Shown one piece after another: positions 15,948 to 24,065 of a stretch of 49,637 bases of DNA. Numbering within the stretch: position 1 is the stretch's first letter; every line of letters starts with the position of its first letter. Location: the NCBI GenBank assembly GCA_001725415.1, contig MEGH01000046.1, forward strand, positions 1,721-51,357, given 5' to 3'. The notes below the pieces were generated by a model, which ran no database searches, was not told the origin of the DNA, and saw only the letters and a program-made list of their open reading frames with translations. The position numbers and the translations under genes were made by a program. The DNA comes from Pseudonocardia sp. SCN 73-27 (GTDB taxonomy: Bacteria > Actinomycetota > Actinomycetes > Mycobacteriales > Pseudonocardiaceae).

Positions 15948-17275
15948 ATGCCCTGGTCGTGGCCGCACCCGCGTCCGGGAGCGGGAAGACGACCGTCGCC
16001 ACCGGGATCATGGCGGCGCTCGCGCGGCGGGGGACGTCGGTCGCGCCGTTCAAGGTCGGGCCCGACTACATCGACCCCGGCTACCACACGCTCGCCGCGG
16101 GCAGGCCCGGTCGCAACCTCGACCCCGTGCTCGTGGGCGAGGACCGGATCGCGCCCCTGCTACGGCACGGGTCGACGGGTGCGGAGGTCGCCGTCGTCGA
16201 GGGCGTCATGGGGCTGTTCGACGGCCGGGTCGACGACGGGCACGGATCGACCGCGCACGTCGCGCGGCTGGTCGGGGCGCCGGTGGTGCTGGTCGTCGAC
16301 GCGAAGGGGCAGTCGCGCAGCCTGGCCGCGCTGCTGCACGGGTTCCGCTCCTTCGACCCGGGTGACGGGGCAGTCGACATCGCCGCGGTGGTGCTCAACC
16401 GGGTCGGCAGCCCGCGGCACGAGGCGATCCTGCGCGCGGCCGCCGACGAGGTCGGCCTGCCGGTCCTCGGCGCGCTCCCGCGTCACGTCGGGCTCGCCGT
16501 CCCGTCGCGGCACCTGGGCCTGGTCACGGCGGCCGAGCACGGCGCCGCGGCGCACGCGGCCGTCGACGCCATGGCCTCCCTCGTCGCCGCGCACGTCGAC
16601 CTCGACGCGATCGTGGCGCTCGCGCGGCCGGTGGCGCCGGGGCCTGCGTGGGACCCGCACGTCGGCCCACCGCAACGGCGCGAACCCGTCGTCGCCGTCG
16701 CCGGTGGCGACGCCTTCACCTTCGGCTACGCCGAGCACACCGAGCTGCTCGCCGCGGCCGGGGCGCGGGTGGTCGTCGTCGACCCGTTGCGCGACGAGAA
16801 GCTCCCCGACGGCTGTGCTGCGCTCGTGCTGGGCGGCGGGTTCCCGGAGGAGCACGTCGCTGCGCTCGCCGGGAACGCGGCGCTGCGCAACGCCGTCGCC
16901 GACCTGGCGGCCGCCGGAGCTCCCGTGCTCGCCGAGTGCGGCGGGCTGCTCTACCTGTGTGCCGACCTCGACGGCGCCCCGATGTGCGGGGTGCTGCCGG
17001 CATCGGCGTCGATGACCGGACGACTGACGCTGGGCTACCGCGCCGCGGTCTCCCTGTCGCCGACGCCCTGGCGCCCGGCCGGGACCCGCGTCGCCGGGCA
17101 CGAGTTCCACCACTGCGCCGTCACCCCTCGGGCCGGGGCCGCGCCCGCGTGGAGGTGGCGGGGCGCGGAGCCGGAGGGGTTCGTCGTCGGCGGGGTGCAC
17201 GCGTCGTTCCTGCACACCCACCCGGCGGGCGACCCGGAGGCGATCGCGGCGTTCGTGAGCGCGGCCGCGAGGTGA
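15941..17275 (+). CDS. cobB: hydrogenobyrinic/cobyrinic acid a,c-diamide synthase
   Basis: The 444-residue glutamine amidotransferase amidates the a and c side chains of the corrin ring. Residues 10-18 (P-A-S-G-S-G-K-T-T) are the P-loop. K-V-G-P-D-Y-I-D-P-G-Y-H, G-V-M-G-L-F-D-G and H-V-G-L-A-V-P-S-R-H are CobB/CbiA signatures. The glutaminase Cys333 lies in A-E-C-G-G-L-L-Y-L. The start is ATG 15941, inside the last codons of cobO, or GTG 15944. Either way translation is coupled. The stop overlaps the GTG of the next gene. Confidence 0.95.
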   Translation: MVNALVVAAPASGSGKTTVATGIMAALARRGTSVAPFKVGPDYIDPGYHTLAAGRPGRNLDPVLVGEDRIAPLLRHGSTGAEVAVVEGVMGLFDGRVDDGHGSTAHVARLVGAPVVLVVDAKGQSRSLAALLHGFRSFDPGDGAVDIAAVVLNRVGSPRHEAILRAAADEVGLPVLGALPRHVGLAVPSRHLGLVTAAEHGAAAHAAVDAMASLVAAHVDLDAIVALARPVAPGPAWDPHVGPPQRREPVVAVAGGDAFTFGYAEHTELLAAAGARVVVVDPLRDEKLPDGCAALVLGGGFPEEHVAALAGNAALRNAVADLAAAGAPVLAECGGLLYLCADLDGAPMCGVLPASASMTGRLTLGYRAAVSLSPTPWRPAGTRVAGHEFHHCAVTPRAGAAPAWRWRGAEPEGFVVGGVHASFLHTHPAGDPEAIAAFVSAAAR

Positions 17276-17664
17276 GGCTCGTCGTCGGGCTGGGCGCGTC
17301 GAGCGGCGTCAGGACCGAGGCCGTCGCCGCCCTGCTGGCCCGGGTCGTCGATCGGCCCGACGAGGTCGTCGCCTACGCGAGCATCGACCGCCGCGCCGAC
17401 GAGCCCGGTCTGCTCGCCGCCATCGCCCCCGCGCACCTGCGGACGTACCCGGCAACGGCCCTGGACGCGGTCGCGGCCGCCGGGAACGAACGGGTCCGCG
17501 CCGCGACAGGCACCGGCAGCGTCGCCGAGGCCGCCGCCCTGCTGGCCGCCGGAGAGCTGGCAGGACCGGACGAGACGGTGGGCCTGCGCGTCGCCAAGAC
17601 GGTGGGGGAGCGCTGCACCGCCGCCGTCGCCCAGATTGCACGAGCGGCTCCTTCCCGCAACTGA
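17272..17664 (+). CDS. cobE: cobalamin biosynthesis protein CobE/CbiG C-terminal domain
   Basis: The 130-residue protein has the CbiG C-terminal fold pattern: V-V-G-L-G-A-S-S-G-V at the N-terminus, S-I-D-R-R-A-D-E-P-G-L in the middle, then G-T-G-S-V-A-E-A-A-A-L. In anaerobic organisms this domain is part of CbiG, which opens the lactone of cobalt-precorrin-5A. As stand-alone CobE in aerobic pathways its role is less defined; binding of a pathway intermediate has been proposed. GTG 17272 overlaps cobB by four bases. The last ten or so codons lie inside an imperfect palindrome, so the C-terminal tail is probably not under functional constraint. Confidence 0.85.
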   Translation: MRLVVGLGASSGVRTEAVAALLARVVDRPDEVVAYASIDRRADEPGLLAAIAPAHLRTYPATALDAVAAAGNERVRAATGTGSVAEAAALLAAGELAGPDETVGLRVAKTVGERCTAAVAQIARAAPSRN

Positions 17665-17690
17665 GCTGCAGCAGAGTGCCGTTCGTGCAA
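17636..17690. repeat. 55-base imperfect palindrome at the end of cobE
   Basis: TTGCACGA-x-CGGC at the left end pairs with GCCG-x-TCGTGCAA at the right end, with weaker pairing towards a centre near 17663. The left arm encodes the cobE C terminus and the stop lies near the axis. It may terminate the cobQ-cobE transcript or be another dispersed palindrome. Confidence 0.6.
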
Positions 17691-17776
17691 CTCGGCATGG
17701 GCGCCTCGCGGGGGTCGCACACAGGGTCTGGGTGTGACGCCCTGCGGACACGGCCGGATGCACCCTCACCCGCGGT

Positions 17777-17782
17777 TATGCT
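17777..17782 (+). promoter_or_regulatory. -10 box of the SUMT gene promoter
   Basis: TATGCT lies about 40 bases before GTG 17823, which has its own AGGAGG at 17810-17815. The SUMT-cobC pair therefore likely has its own leadered promoter, separate from the cobQ run. Confidence 0.5.
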
Positions 17783-17822
17783 CACCGCCGCCCGTCCCGA
17801 CGTACCTGCAGGAGGATCGCGC

Positions 17823-19034
17823 GTGAGCGAGGAGCACTACCTGGTCGGCCTCGACCTCGCCGGAAGGCGGGTCGTGGTGGTCGGGGGCGGGCAGGTCGCG
17901 CAGCGCAGGCTGCCGCGGCTCATCGCCTCCGGCGCGGTGATCGAGGTGGTGTCCCCGCAGGTCACCCCGGCGGTCGAGGGCATGGCGTCGGCGGGGGAGA
18001 TCACCTGGACCGAGCGCGGCTGGGCCGACGGCGACCTCGACGGCGCCTGGTACGTCGTCGCCTGCACCGACGACGCGGCCGTCAACGTCGCCGTCGGTGA
18101 GGAGGCCGAGCGCCGCCGCGTGTTCTGCGTCCGCGCCGACGAGGGCAGCGCCGGCTCCGCCGTGACGCCCGCCTCCGGCGACCACGACGGCATGACGATC
18201 GGCGTCCTCGCGGGTGGGGTGCACCGCCGGTCGGCGGCCGTCCGTACCGCGCTGGTCGAGGCGTTGCAGGCCGGTGTCGTCGACGACGTCGCCGCACCGG
18301 TGGCCGCGGGCGTCGCGCTCGTCGGTGGCGGCCCCGGCGACCCCGAGCTCATCACCGTCCGCGGCCGGCGGCTGCTTGCCCGTGCCGACGTCGTCGTCGC
18401 CGACCGGCTCGGCCCCCGCGACCTGCTCGACGACCTGGCCCCGCACGTCGAGGTCATCGACGCCTCCAAGATCCCCTACGGCCGCGCCATGGCCCAGCAG
18501 AAGATCAACGAGCTGCTGATCGAGCACGCGCGGGCCGGGAAGTTCGTGGTGCGGCTGAAGGGCGGCGACCCGTTCGTCTACGGCCGCGGCTACGAGGAGG
18601 TACAGGCCTGCACGGCCGCGGGCATCCCCGTCGCGGTCGTCCCCGGCATCACCAGCGCGTTCGCCGCGCCCGCGGTCGCCGGGGTCCCGGTCAGCCACCG
18701 CGGCGTCGCGCACGAGATCGTCGTCGTCTCCGGGCACGTCGCGCCCGACCACCCGCAGAGCCTCACCGACTGGGAAGCGCTCGGGCGGATGCGCGGCACC
18801 GTCGTGCTGATGATGGCCGTCGAGCGGATCGACAGGTTCGCCGACGCACTCATGACGCACGGCCGCCCCGCCGACACCCCCGTCGCGGTGATCCAGGACG
18901 GCACGACGCGCATTCAGCGGTCGCTGCGCACCACGCTGCGCGATGTCGCCGCCGACATCCGCGACCAGGAGATCAGCCCGCCCGCGATCGTCGTCGTCGG
19001 CCCGGTCGCCGGACTCTCGCCCGACGGGTCCTGA
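17823..19034 (+). CDS. uroporphyrinogen-III C-methyltransferase fused to precorrin-2 dehydrogenase domain (CobA/CysG-like)
   Basis: The 403-residue protein has two parts. Residues 8-150 are a siroheme-synthase N-terminal NAD-binding domain (V-V-V-V-G-G-G-Q-V-A-Q-R-R at about 17-29) that would oxidise precorrin-2 to sirohydrochlorin. Residues 163-395 are a SUMT methylase with L-V-G-G-G-P-G-D-P-E-L, A-S-K-I-P-Y-G-R, R-L-K-G-G-D-P-F-V-Y-G-R-G and V-V-P-G-I-T-S. The methylase commits uroporphyrinogen III to corrins and siroheme. The protein is shorter than CysG, and the central chelatase/dimerisation part is reduced. GTG 17823 has an AGGAGG eight bases upstream. The phosphatase gene follows after seven bases. 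Confidence 0.9.
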   Translation: MSEEHYLVGLDLAGRRVVVVGGGQVAQRRLPRLIASGAVIEVVSPQVTPAVEGMASAGEITWTERGWADGDLDGAWYVVACTDDAAVNVAVGEEAERRRVFCVRADEGSAGSAVTPASGDHDGMTIGVLAGGVHRRSAAVRTALVEALQAGVVDDVAAPVAAGVALVGGGPGDPELITVRGRRLLARADVVVADRLGPRDLLDDLAPHVEVIDASKIPYGRAMAQQKINELLIEHARAGKFVVRLKGGDPFVYGRGYEEVQACTAAGIPVAVVPGITSAFAAPAVAGVPVSHRGVAHEIVVVSGHVAPDHPQSLTDWEALGRMRGTVVLMMAVERIDRFADALMTHGRPADTPVAVIQDGTTRIQRSLRTTLRDVAADIRDQEISPPAIVVVGPVAGLSPDGS

Positions 19035-19041
19035 GCGCGGC

Positions 19042-19602
19042 GTGCTGTACCTCGTCCGCCACGGCGAGAGCACCTGGAACGTCGCCGGCCTGCTGCAGGG
19101 CTGCACCGCCGACGTCCCGCTGACCGCGCGCGGGCGGAAGCAGGCGCTCGCGGCGGCCGACGTGCTGGCGGAGCTGCCGGTCCGGGCCGTCGTGTCGAGC
19201 GACCAGCGCCGCGCCGCCGACACCGCCGCCGTCATCGCCGCCCGCCTCGGTCTGCAAGTGGTCACGGCGCCCGCGCTCCGCGAGCAGTGCCACGGCGCCT
19301 GGGAGGGCCGACCCGCCGCCGACCGGGCCGCGCTGCTCGCCGATGCCGACCCCGACTGGGCGCCGCCCGGCGGCGAGTCGGCCCGGGCCCTCGCGACACG
19401 CGTCGCGGCCGTCCTCGACAGCCACGGCACCGACGGGACGGTGCTGGTCTCCCACGGTGAGACGCTGCGCACCGCCCTCGCCCTGCTCACCGGCACCGAC
19501 GACCGTGCCGTCCCCCCCAACGGCGCCGTGACCAGCGTCGTCCGCGGACCGGTGGGCGACTGGCGGGTCACCGGGCACGACTGTGCCGGTCTGCTCGCTT
19601 GA
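19042..19602 (+). CDS. cobC: histidine phosphatase family protein, probable alpha-ribazole phosphatase
   Basis: The 186-residue protein starts V-L-Y-L-V-R-H-G-E-S-T, with the phosphorylated His7 in the R-H-G-E signature. It has S-S-D-Q-R-R-A-A-D-T-A and V-S-H-G-E-T-L-R as the other active-site elements, so it is a phosphoglycerate-mutase-like phosphatase. Placed directly behind SUMT and before the bluB-cobT transcription unit, it most likely dephosphorylates alpha-ribazole phosphate (CobC), but other substrates cannot be excluded from sequence. GTG 19042 is only seven bases after the previous stop, which implies co-transcription. Confidence 0.8.
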   Translation: MLYLVRHGESTWNVAGLLQGCTADVPLTARGRKQALAAADVLAELPVRAVVSSDQRRAADTAAVIAARLGLQVVTAPALREQCHGAWEGRPAADRAALLADADPDWAPPGGESARALATRVAAVLDSHGTDGTVLVSHGETLRTALALLTGTDDRAVPPNGAVTSVVRGPVGDWRVTGHDCAGLLA

Positions 19603-19611
19603 CCTGGTCGG

Positions 19612-19792
19612 GGCGCTGTGGTGCAGTCCTCATCGACGGCAGTGGAGGAAGTCCGGTGCGAATCCGGCGCGGTCCCGCCACTGTCACGGGGAGCACGTCC
19701 GCCCACTCGAAGGCCATGTCCAGCGTCGGACGATCAGGCCGGGCGACGTGCGGTGATCCGGGAGCCAGGAGACTTCCTGCCGTCGTCGACAC
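19612..19792 (+). promoter_or_regulatory. cobalamin riboswitch
   Basis: The conserved core is easy to read: GGTGCGAATCCGG at 19655-19667, then GGTCCCGCCACTGT at 19671-19684, and the B12 box AGCCAGGAGACTTCCTGCC at 19763-19781. The spacing between core and box (about 80 bases, holding the variable helices) is normal. It ends about 40 bases before the ATG at 19831, whose GAGGAGG ribosome binding site is at about 19819-19825. Cobalamin should repress the downstream methylase-like gene and bluB-cobT; whether by translation or transcription is not clear, since no obvious terminator hairpin with a T-run is present. Confidence 0.95.
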
Positions 19793-19830
19793 CCCGACTT
19801 CGGAGGGCGAGGACCCTCGAGGAGGCGATC

Positions 19831-20295
19831 ATGTCCGGCGACGGTCCGGGCGCGGCGGAGCCCGCGCGACGATCACCGCGTTTCCCGTGCTCGCGAACGT
19901 TCCGCAGCGCGTCGACGTCGGCCGGGCGGCTGCTCGTCGTCGGCTGCGACGTGCCCGGCGACGGGCCGCCCCCGTCGGTGGCACCCCACATCGTCGACCG
20001 GCTCGACCGCGCCGAGGTGGTCTTCGCCGTGGGTGAGGCCGAGCCGACCGTGCTGTTCTACGCGGAGGCGTGGCGCGTCGAACGCCTCGACGGCGTCGCC
20101 GCGCGCGACGCCCGCCGGGTCGCCGCCTGGTTCGCCGACCACCCGGGCGCGACCGCGGTGCTCGTGGACTCCGGCGACCCCCACCACGTGACGACGGTCG
20201 TGTCGTCGCTGCTGCCCGCGTTGCGGGTGGAGTGCCTCGACGGTCCGGGCCTGGCCCCGCCGCAGCAGTACCCGCTGGACTGGTCGACGGAGTGA
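19831..20295 (+). CDS. small tetrapyrrole-methylase-like protein of unknown function under riboswitch control
   Basis: This 154-residue protein is the first gene behind the cobalamin riboswitch and overlaps bluB-cobT by four bases (GTGA). Residues 34-66 (L-L-V-V-G-C-D-V-P-G-D-G ... L-D-R-A-E-V-V-F) resemble the SAM-binding first loop of tetrapyrrole methylases (V-G-x-G-P-G-D-P ... L-x-x-A-D-V-V). V-L-V-D-S-G-D-P-H-H-V at 110-120 resembles their L-x-x-G-D-P-x-x-Y motif. The second methylase domain is absent: the protein ends where family members would continue with V-P-G-I-S. The first 30 residues are Arg/Ser-rich. This is an inference from short motifs; it may be a degenerate methylase, a binding protein, or unrelated. 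No gene name is justified. Confidence 0.8.
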   Translation: MSGDGPGAAEPARRSPRFPCSRTFRSASTSAGRLLVVGCDVPGDGPPPSVAPHIVDRLDRAEVVFAVGEAEPTVLFYAEAWRVERLDGVAARDARRVAAWFADHPGATAVLVDSGDPHHVTTVVSSLLPALRVECLDGPGLAPPQQYPLDWSTE

Positions 20296-22031
20296 GCGGC
20301 ACCGACTTCCACGGGGACGACTTCCACCGGCTCGCGCGGGCCCGCCGCGACGTGCGGTCCGGGTTCCGGCCCGAGATCGACGTCGACGACGACGTCCTGC
20401 ACCGCATCCTCGCCTCCGCCCACGCCGCCCCGAGCGTCGGCCACTCGCAGCCGTGGGACTTCGTCGTGCTGCGCGACCGCGCCGTCCGCGAACGGGTCCG
20501 CGACCTCGTGCACCGCCACCGTGCCGCCTACGCCGCATCCCTGCCGCGGGCCCGGGCGGAGGCGTTCGCATCGCTGCAGGTCGAGGCGATCCTCGAGACG
20601 CCGGTCAACGTCGTCGTCACCAGCGACCCGACGCGCGGCGGCCGGCACACCCTCGGCCGCTACACCCAGCCCCGCATGGGCACGTTCTCCACGGTCACGG
20701 CCGTGCAGAACCTGTGGCTCGCCGCGCGCGCCGAGGGCCTCGGGGTCGGCTGGGTCTCCTTCTTCGACGACGACGGCGAACGCGAGCTCGGCGACCTGCT
20801 CGGGCTGCCCGCACACGTCGAGGTCGTCGCCTACCTGTGCGTCGGGCACGTCGACGGGTTCGCCGACGCCCCCGAGCTCGAACAGGCAGGCTGGTCACGG
20901 CGCCGCCCGCTGCGCTGGGCGGTGCACCACGACGTCTACGGCCGCCGCGGACTGCCCGGCGAAGAACCCGTGGACCTGGTCGACGAGACCGTCGCCGCGA
21001 TCGAGCCCGCCTCCGAGGCGGCCCGCGAGGCTGCGCGGGAGCGGCTCGACCGGATGACCAAGCCGCGGGGGTCGCTGGGCCGTGTCGAGGACGTCGCCGT
21101 CACCCTCGCCGGGATCGCCGACGCCTGCCCGCCGCCGCTGCCCGAGCCCGCGGTCGTCGCGGTGTTCGCGGGTGACCACGGGGTCCACGCCCAGGGGGTG
21201 ACGCCGTGGCCGCAGGAGGTCACGGCGCAGATGGTCGGCAACTTCCTCGCAGGCGGCGCGGTCGTCAACGCGTTCGCGCGCCAGCTCGGCGCGGAGGTGT
21301 GCGTCGTCGACGTCGGCGTCGCCGCCGACCTCGAACCGGTGCCGGGTCTGTTGCCGCGCAAGGTGTCCCGCGGCACAGCCGACATGACCGCCGAGCCCGC
21401 GCTGACCCGTGAGCAGGCTCGCGCGGCCGTCGAGGCGGGGATCGAGACGGCCCGCGACCTCGTCGCCGCCGGCAACCGCTGCCTGCTCACCGGCGACATG
21501 GGCATCGCCAACACCACCGCCGCGGCCGCGCTGACCTGCACGTTCACCGGCGCCGACCCCGCCGTCGCGACGGGCCGTGGCACCGGCGTCGACGACGACA
21601 CCCTCGCCCGCAAGACCGACGTCGTGCGGGCGGCGCTCGACCGGCACCGCCCTGACCCGGCCGACCCGCTCGGCGTGCTCGCCGCGTTCGGTGGGCTCGA
21701 ACACGCGGGCCTCGCCGGGCTGATCCTCGGCGCCGCGGCGCTGCGGGTGCCGGTGCTGCTCGACGGCGTCTCCGGCGGCGCGGCCGCCCTGGTCGCCGCC
21801 GCGTTCGCCCCCGCGGCGGTGGAGTACTGCCTGGCCGGGCATCGCTCGGCCGAGCCCGGGCACACCCTCGCGCTGTCGCACCTGGGCCTGGACCCGTTGC
21901 TGGACATGGGGATGCGGCTGGGGGAGGGCACCGGTGCGCTGCTGGCCCTGCCCGTCGCCCAGGCCGCCGCCCGCGCCCTGCACGACGTCGCGACCTTCGA
22001 CTCGGCCGGGGTCGTCGACAAGGACGCCTGA
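20292..22031 (+). CDS. BluB-CobT fusion: 5,6-dimethylbenzimidazole synthase / nicotinate-nucleotide-DMB phosphoribosyltransferase
   Basis: The 579-residue protein fuses two consecutive enzymes of lower-ligand assembly. Residues about 5-220 are a BluB nitroreductase-like domain (R-R-D-V-R-S-G-F, A-P-S-V-G-H-S-Q-P-W-D-F, Y-T-Q-P-R-M-G-T-F-S), which cuts FMNH2 with oxygen to form 5,6-dimethylbenzimidazole. Residues about 225-579 are CobT (G-D-H-G-V-H-A-Q-G-V-T-P-W-P, G-D-M-G-I-A-N-T-T-A, catalytic-type Glu545 in G-E-G-T-G-A), which makes alpha-ribazole phosphate. There is no frameshift between them. GTG 20292 overlaps the upstream gene, so both are under the riboswitch. Its stop lies five bases before the 40-bp palindrome at 22036. 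Confidence 0.93.
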   Translation: MSGTDFHGDDFHRLARARRDVRSGFRPEIDVDDDVLHRILASAHAAPSVGHSQPWDFVVLRDRAVRERVRDLVHRHRAAYAASLPRARAEAFASLQVEAILETPVNVVVTSDPTRGGRHTLGRYTQPRMGTFSTVTAVQNLWLAARAEGLGVGWVSFFDDDGERELGDLLGLPAHVEVVAYLCVGHVDGFADAPELEQAGWSRRRPLRWAVHHDVYGRRGLPGEEPVDLVDETVAAIEPASEAAREAARERLDRMTKPRGSLGRVEDVAVTLAGIADACPPPLPEPAVVAVFAGDHGVHAQGVTPWPQEVTAQMVGNFLAGGAVVNAFARQLGAEVCVVDVGVAADLEPVPGLLPRKVSRGTADMTAEPALTREQARAAVEAGIETARDLVAAGNRCLLTGDMGIANTTAAAALTCTFTGADPAVATGRGTGVDDDTLARKTDVVRAALDRHRPDPADPLGVLAAFGGLEHAGLAGLILGAAALRVPVLLDGVSGGAAALVAAAFAPAAVEYCLAGHRSAEPGHTLALSHLGLDPLLDMGMRLGEGTGALLALPVAQAAARALHDVATFDSAGVVDKDA

Positions 22032-22035
22032 GGTC

Positions 22036-22075
22036 GTGAGTGGCGATAGTTGCTACAGCGACCATTGCCACTCAC
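22036..22075. repeat. 40-bp intergenic palindrome, copy 3
   Basis: Outer arms GTGAGTGGC/GCCACTCAC are intact. The inner arms differ from symmetry at four positions, all transitions. It separates convergent bluB-cobT and dinB and supplies the reverse-strand TGA stop of dinB (22072-22074). Confidence 0.93.
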
Positions 22076-23427
22076 AGGGTCCAGGAGTCCATCGGGTCCG
22101 CGCGGGTCAGGGCCGGGTCGTCGGCGGACAGGGTGCGCGCCGAGCCCGGGCCCGTCGCCCGTGTCTCGAACCGGACCGTCACCCGGCCGTGCCCGGCACC
22201 CTGGACCCAGCCGTGGCCGTACTCGGTGTGGGCGACGTCGTCGCCGGCCCGCCACGGTGCCGATGGTGCGGGCTCCCGGTGCGGGACCTCCGGCGGGCTC
22301 ACGGGAGGTGGCGCCTCCGACCCCGCTGCCACCGCCGTCCAGCCGTCGGCCGACGCCACGGCCTCGAACAGCGCGGGCGGCGGGGAGTCGTCGAGACCCG
22401 ACAGCGACACCCCGATCAGCCGGATGCCGCCCTCGCCGACCGCGGTACGCGCCAGCCGCTGCGCCACGGCGGTGAGCGTGCCCAGGTCGGTGCTCGGGTA
22501 GGCGGTGGTCTCCGAGCGGCTCGACGTCGCGAAGTCGGCCGTGCGGGCTTTGACGGTGACGGTCCGCGCCGCCCGCCCCGACGCCACGAGCCGGCGGTGT
22601 GCGGCCTCGGCCATGCGGGCGACGGCGGCGTGGACGTCGGTCATCGTGGTCAGGTCGGTCTCGAACGTGGTCTCGGCGCTGACCTGCTTGGCCGCGCCGC
22701 GGGGGGCGACGGGGCGGTCGTCGATGCCGCGGGCGAGCCGGTGCAGCTCCGTCCCGACCGCGGAGCCGAGCACGCCGCCGACCTCGCGGCCGTCCATCGC
22801 CGCGAACTGCCCGATGGTGGTGACACCGAGCCGGTGCAGCGCCGCCTCGGACACCGGGCCGATGCCCCACAGCGACCGCACCGGCAGCGGGTCGAGCACC
22901 GTCCGCTCCTCCTCGGGGGCGACGACGCGCAGCCCGTCGGGTTTGGCCAGCTCGGAGGCGATCTTGGCCAGCTGCTTGCCCGAGCCCGCGCCGACCGACG
23001 CGGGCAGCCCCGTCCGCTCCCGGACCGCGGCGCGCAGGGCGGTGCCGAACGCGGTGACCTCCGCGGCGTCGGCCCCGGCGAGGGCGGGGGGTTCGAGGAA
23101 GGCCTCGTCGAGCGACACCGGTTCCAGCACCGGCGCCGCCTCGCCCAGCACCGTCATGACGATCGCGCTCAGCGCCTTGTAGAGCTCGAACCGCGGCGGG
23201 AGCACGGTGGCGTGCGGGCAGGCGCGGCGGGCCTGGGCCATGGGCATCGCCGACCGCGCGCCGAACACCCGCGCCTGGTAGCTCGCCCCGGCCACGACGC
23301 CGCGCGGCCCGGCGCCACCGACGAGCACCGGCCGATCGGCCAGCGTGGGCCGGGTGAGCTGCTCGACGGACGCGTAGAAGGCGTCCATGTCCAGGTGCAG
23401 CACCCAGCGCCGTCCCGGACCCGTCAC
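22072..23427 (-). CDS. dinB: DNA polymerase IV (Y-family)
   Basis: The 451-residue protein is an error-prone translesion polymerase. It opens [13 protein letters not shown], which carries the first catalytic Asp, and has S-L-D-E-A-F-L with the second acidic pair. [13 protein letters not shown] and W-G-I-G-P form the finger/palm and helix-hairpin-helix region. A C-terminal extension of about 70 residues ([15 protein letters not shown]) is usual in actinobacterial DinB. GTG 23427 is chosen because it places the M-D-A-F-Y motif at the normal distance; the frame is open much further upstream. The last codon and stop fall in the 40-bp palindrome. Confidence 0.93.
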   Translation of the reverse strand: MTGPGRRWVLHLDMDAFYASVEQLTRPTLADRPVLVGGAGPRGVVAGASYQARVFGARSAMPMAQARRACPHATVLPPRFELYKALSAIVMTVLGEAAPVLEPVSLDEAFLEPPALAGADAAEVTAFGTALRAAVRERTGLPASVGAGSGKQLAKIASELAKPDGLRVVAPEEERTVLDPLPVRSLWGIGPVSEAALHRLGVTTIGQFAAMDGREVGGVLGSAVGTELHRLARGIDDRPVAPRGAAKQVSAETTFETDLTTMTDVHAAVARMAEAAHRRLVASGRAARTVTVKARTADFATSSRSETTAYPSTDLGTLTAVAQRLARTAVGEGGIRLIGVSLSGLDDSPPPALFEAVASADGWTAVAAGSEAPPPVSPPEVPHREPAPSAPWRAGDDVAHTEYGHGWVQGAGHGRVTVRFETRATGPGSARTLSADDPALTRADPMDSWTL

Positions 23428-23462
23428 CCGGCCATTCTCACCCCGGGCACCGACATCCCCGG

Positions 23463-24065
23463 TCAGGGCTCGGCCGGCACCGGTTCGCGCTGCAGCGCGT
23501 CGAGGAACCCGCGCACCGACACCGGGCCCTCGTGCAGCACCCCGTTGACGAAGAACGACGGCGTCCCGCGCACCCCGCTGCGGACGCCGGAGTTGAAGTC
23601 GGCCTCGACCCGGTCCTCGACGAACCGGGTGTTGGGCCACAGCACCTTCTCCGGCGGGATGCCGATCTCCTCGGCGTAGCGGCGCAGGTCGGGCTGGGTG
23701 AGGCGCGGCTCGTCGCCGGAGTAGAGCTTCTCGTGCATGGCCCAGTACTGGCCCTTCACCGCGGCACCCTCGGCCGCCGTCGCCGCGGCGAGCGACAGCG
23801 GGTGCAGCTCGTAGAGGGGGAAGTGCCGGAACGCGAAGACGAGCTTGTCGCCCAGCCGCTCGATGACCTCCTCCACGACCGGGTAGGCCGCCCGGCAGTA
23901 GGGGCACTCGAAGTCGCCGTATTCGACGAGCGAGTACGGCGCACTGAGGACGCCCCGGAGATGGTCGTACGCGCCGATCGGGGGATCGAGCCGGAATGTG
24001 CTGATGGTCGCCCTCCCTGATCGCGTGCCGCCGGCGCCGGGCAGGATTCCGGGGGTGGCCGTCAC
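23463..24065 (-). CDS. DsbA/thioredoxin-fold protein, partner of divergent nhaA
   Basis: The product is a DsbA-type thioredoxin domain with the C-P-Y-C active site in [11 protein letters not shown], followed by [14 protein letters not shown] and the cis-Pro loop [10 protein letters not shown]. The same type of domain is fused to the C terminus of many actinobacterial NhaA antiporters; here it is a separate divergent gene. No signal peptide is visible. The start is unclear: GTG 24065 (used here) lies just after a reverse-strand TAATGT but overlaps nhaA. A GGGAGG ribosome binding site near 24013-24018 points instead to a start near 24007, where only an ATC codon is in frame. Confidence 0.75.
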   Translation of the reverse strand: MTATPGILPGAGGTRSGRATISTFRLDPPIGAYDHLRGVLSAPYSLVEYGDFECPYCRAAYPVVEEVIERLGDKLVFAFRHFPLYELHPLSLAAATAAEGAAVKGQYWAMHEKLYSGDEPRLTQPDLRRYAEEIGIPPEKVLWPNTRFVEDRVEADFNSGVRSGVRGTPSFFVNGVLHEGPVSVRGFLDALQREPVPAEP

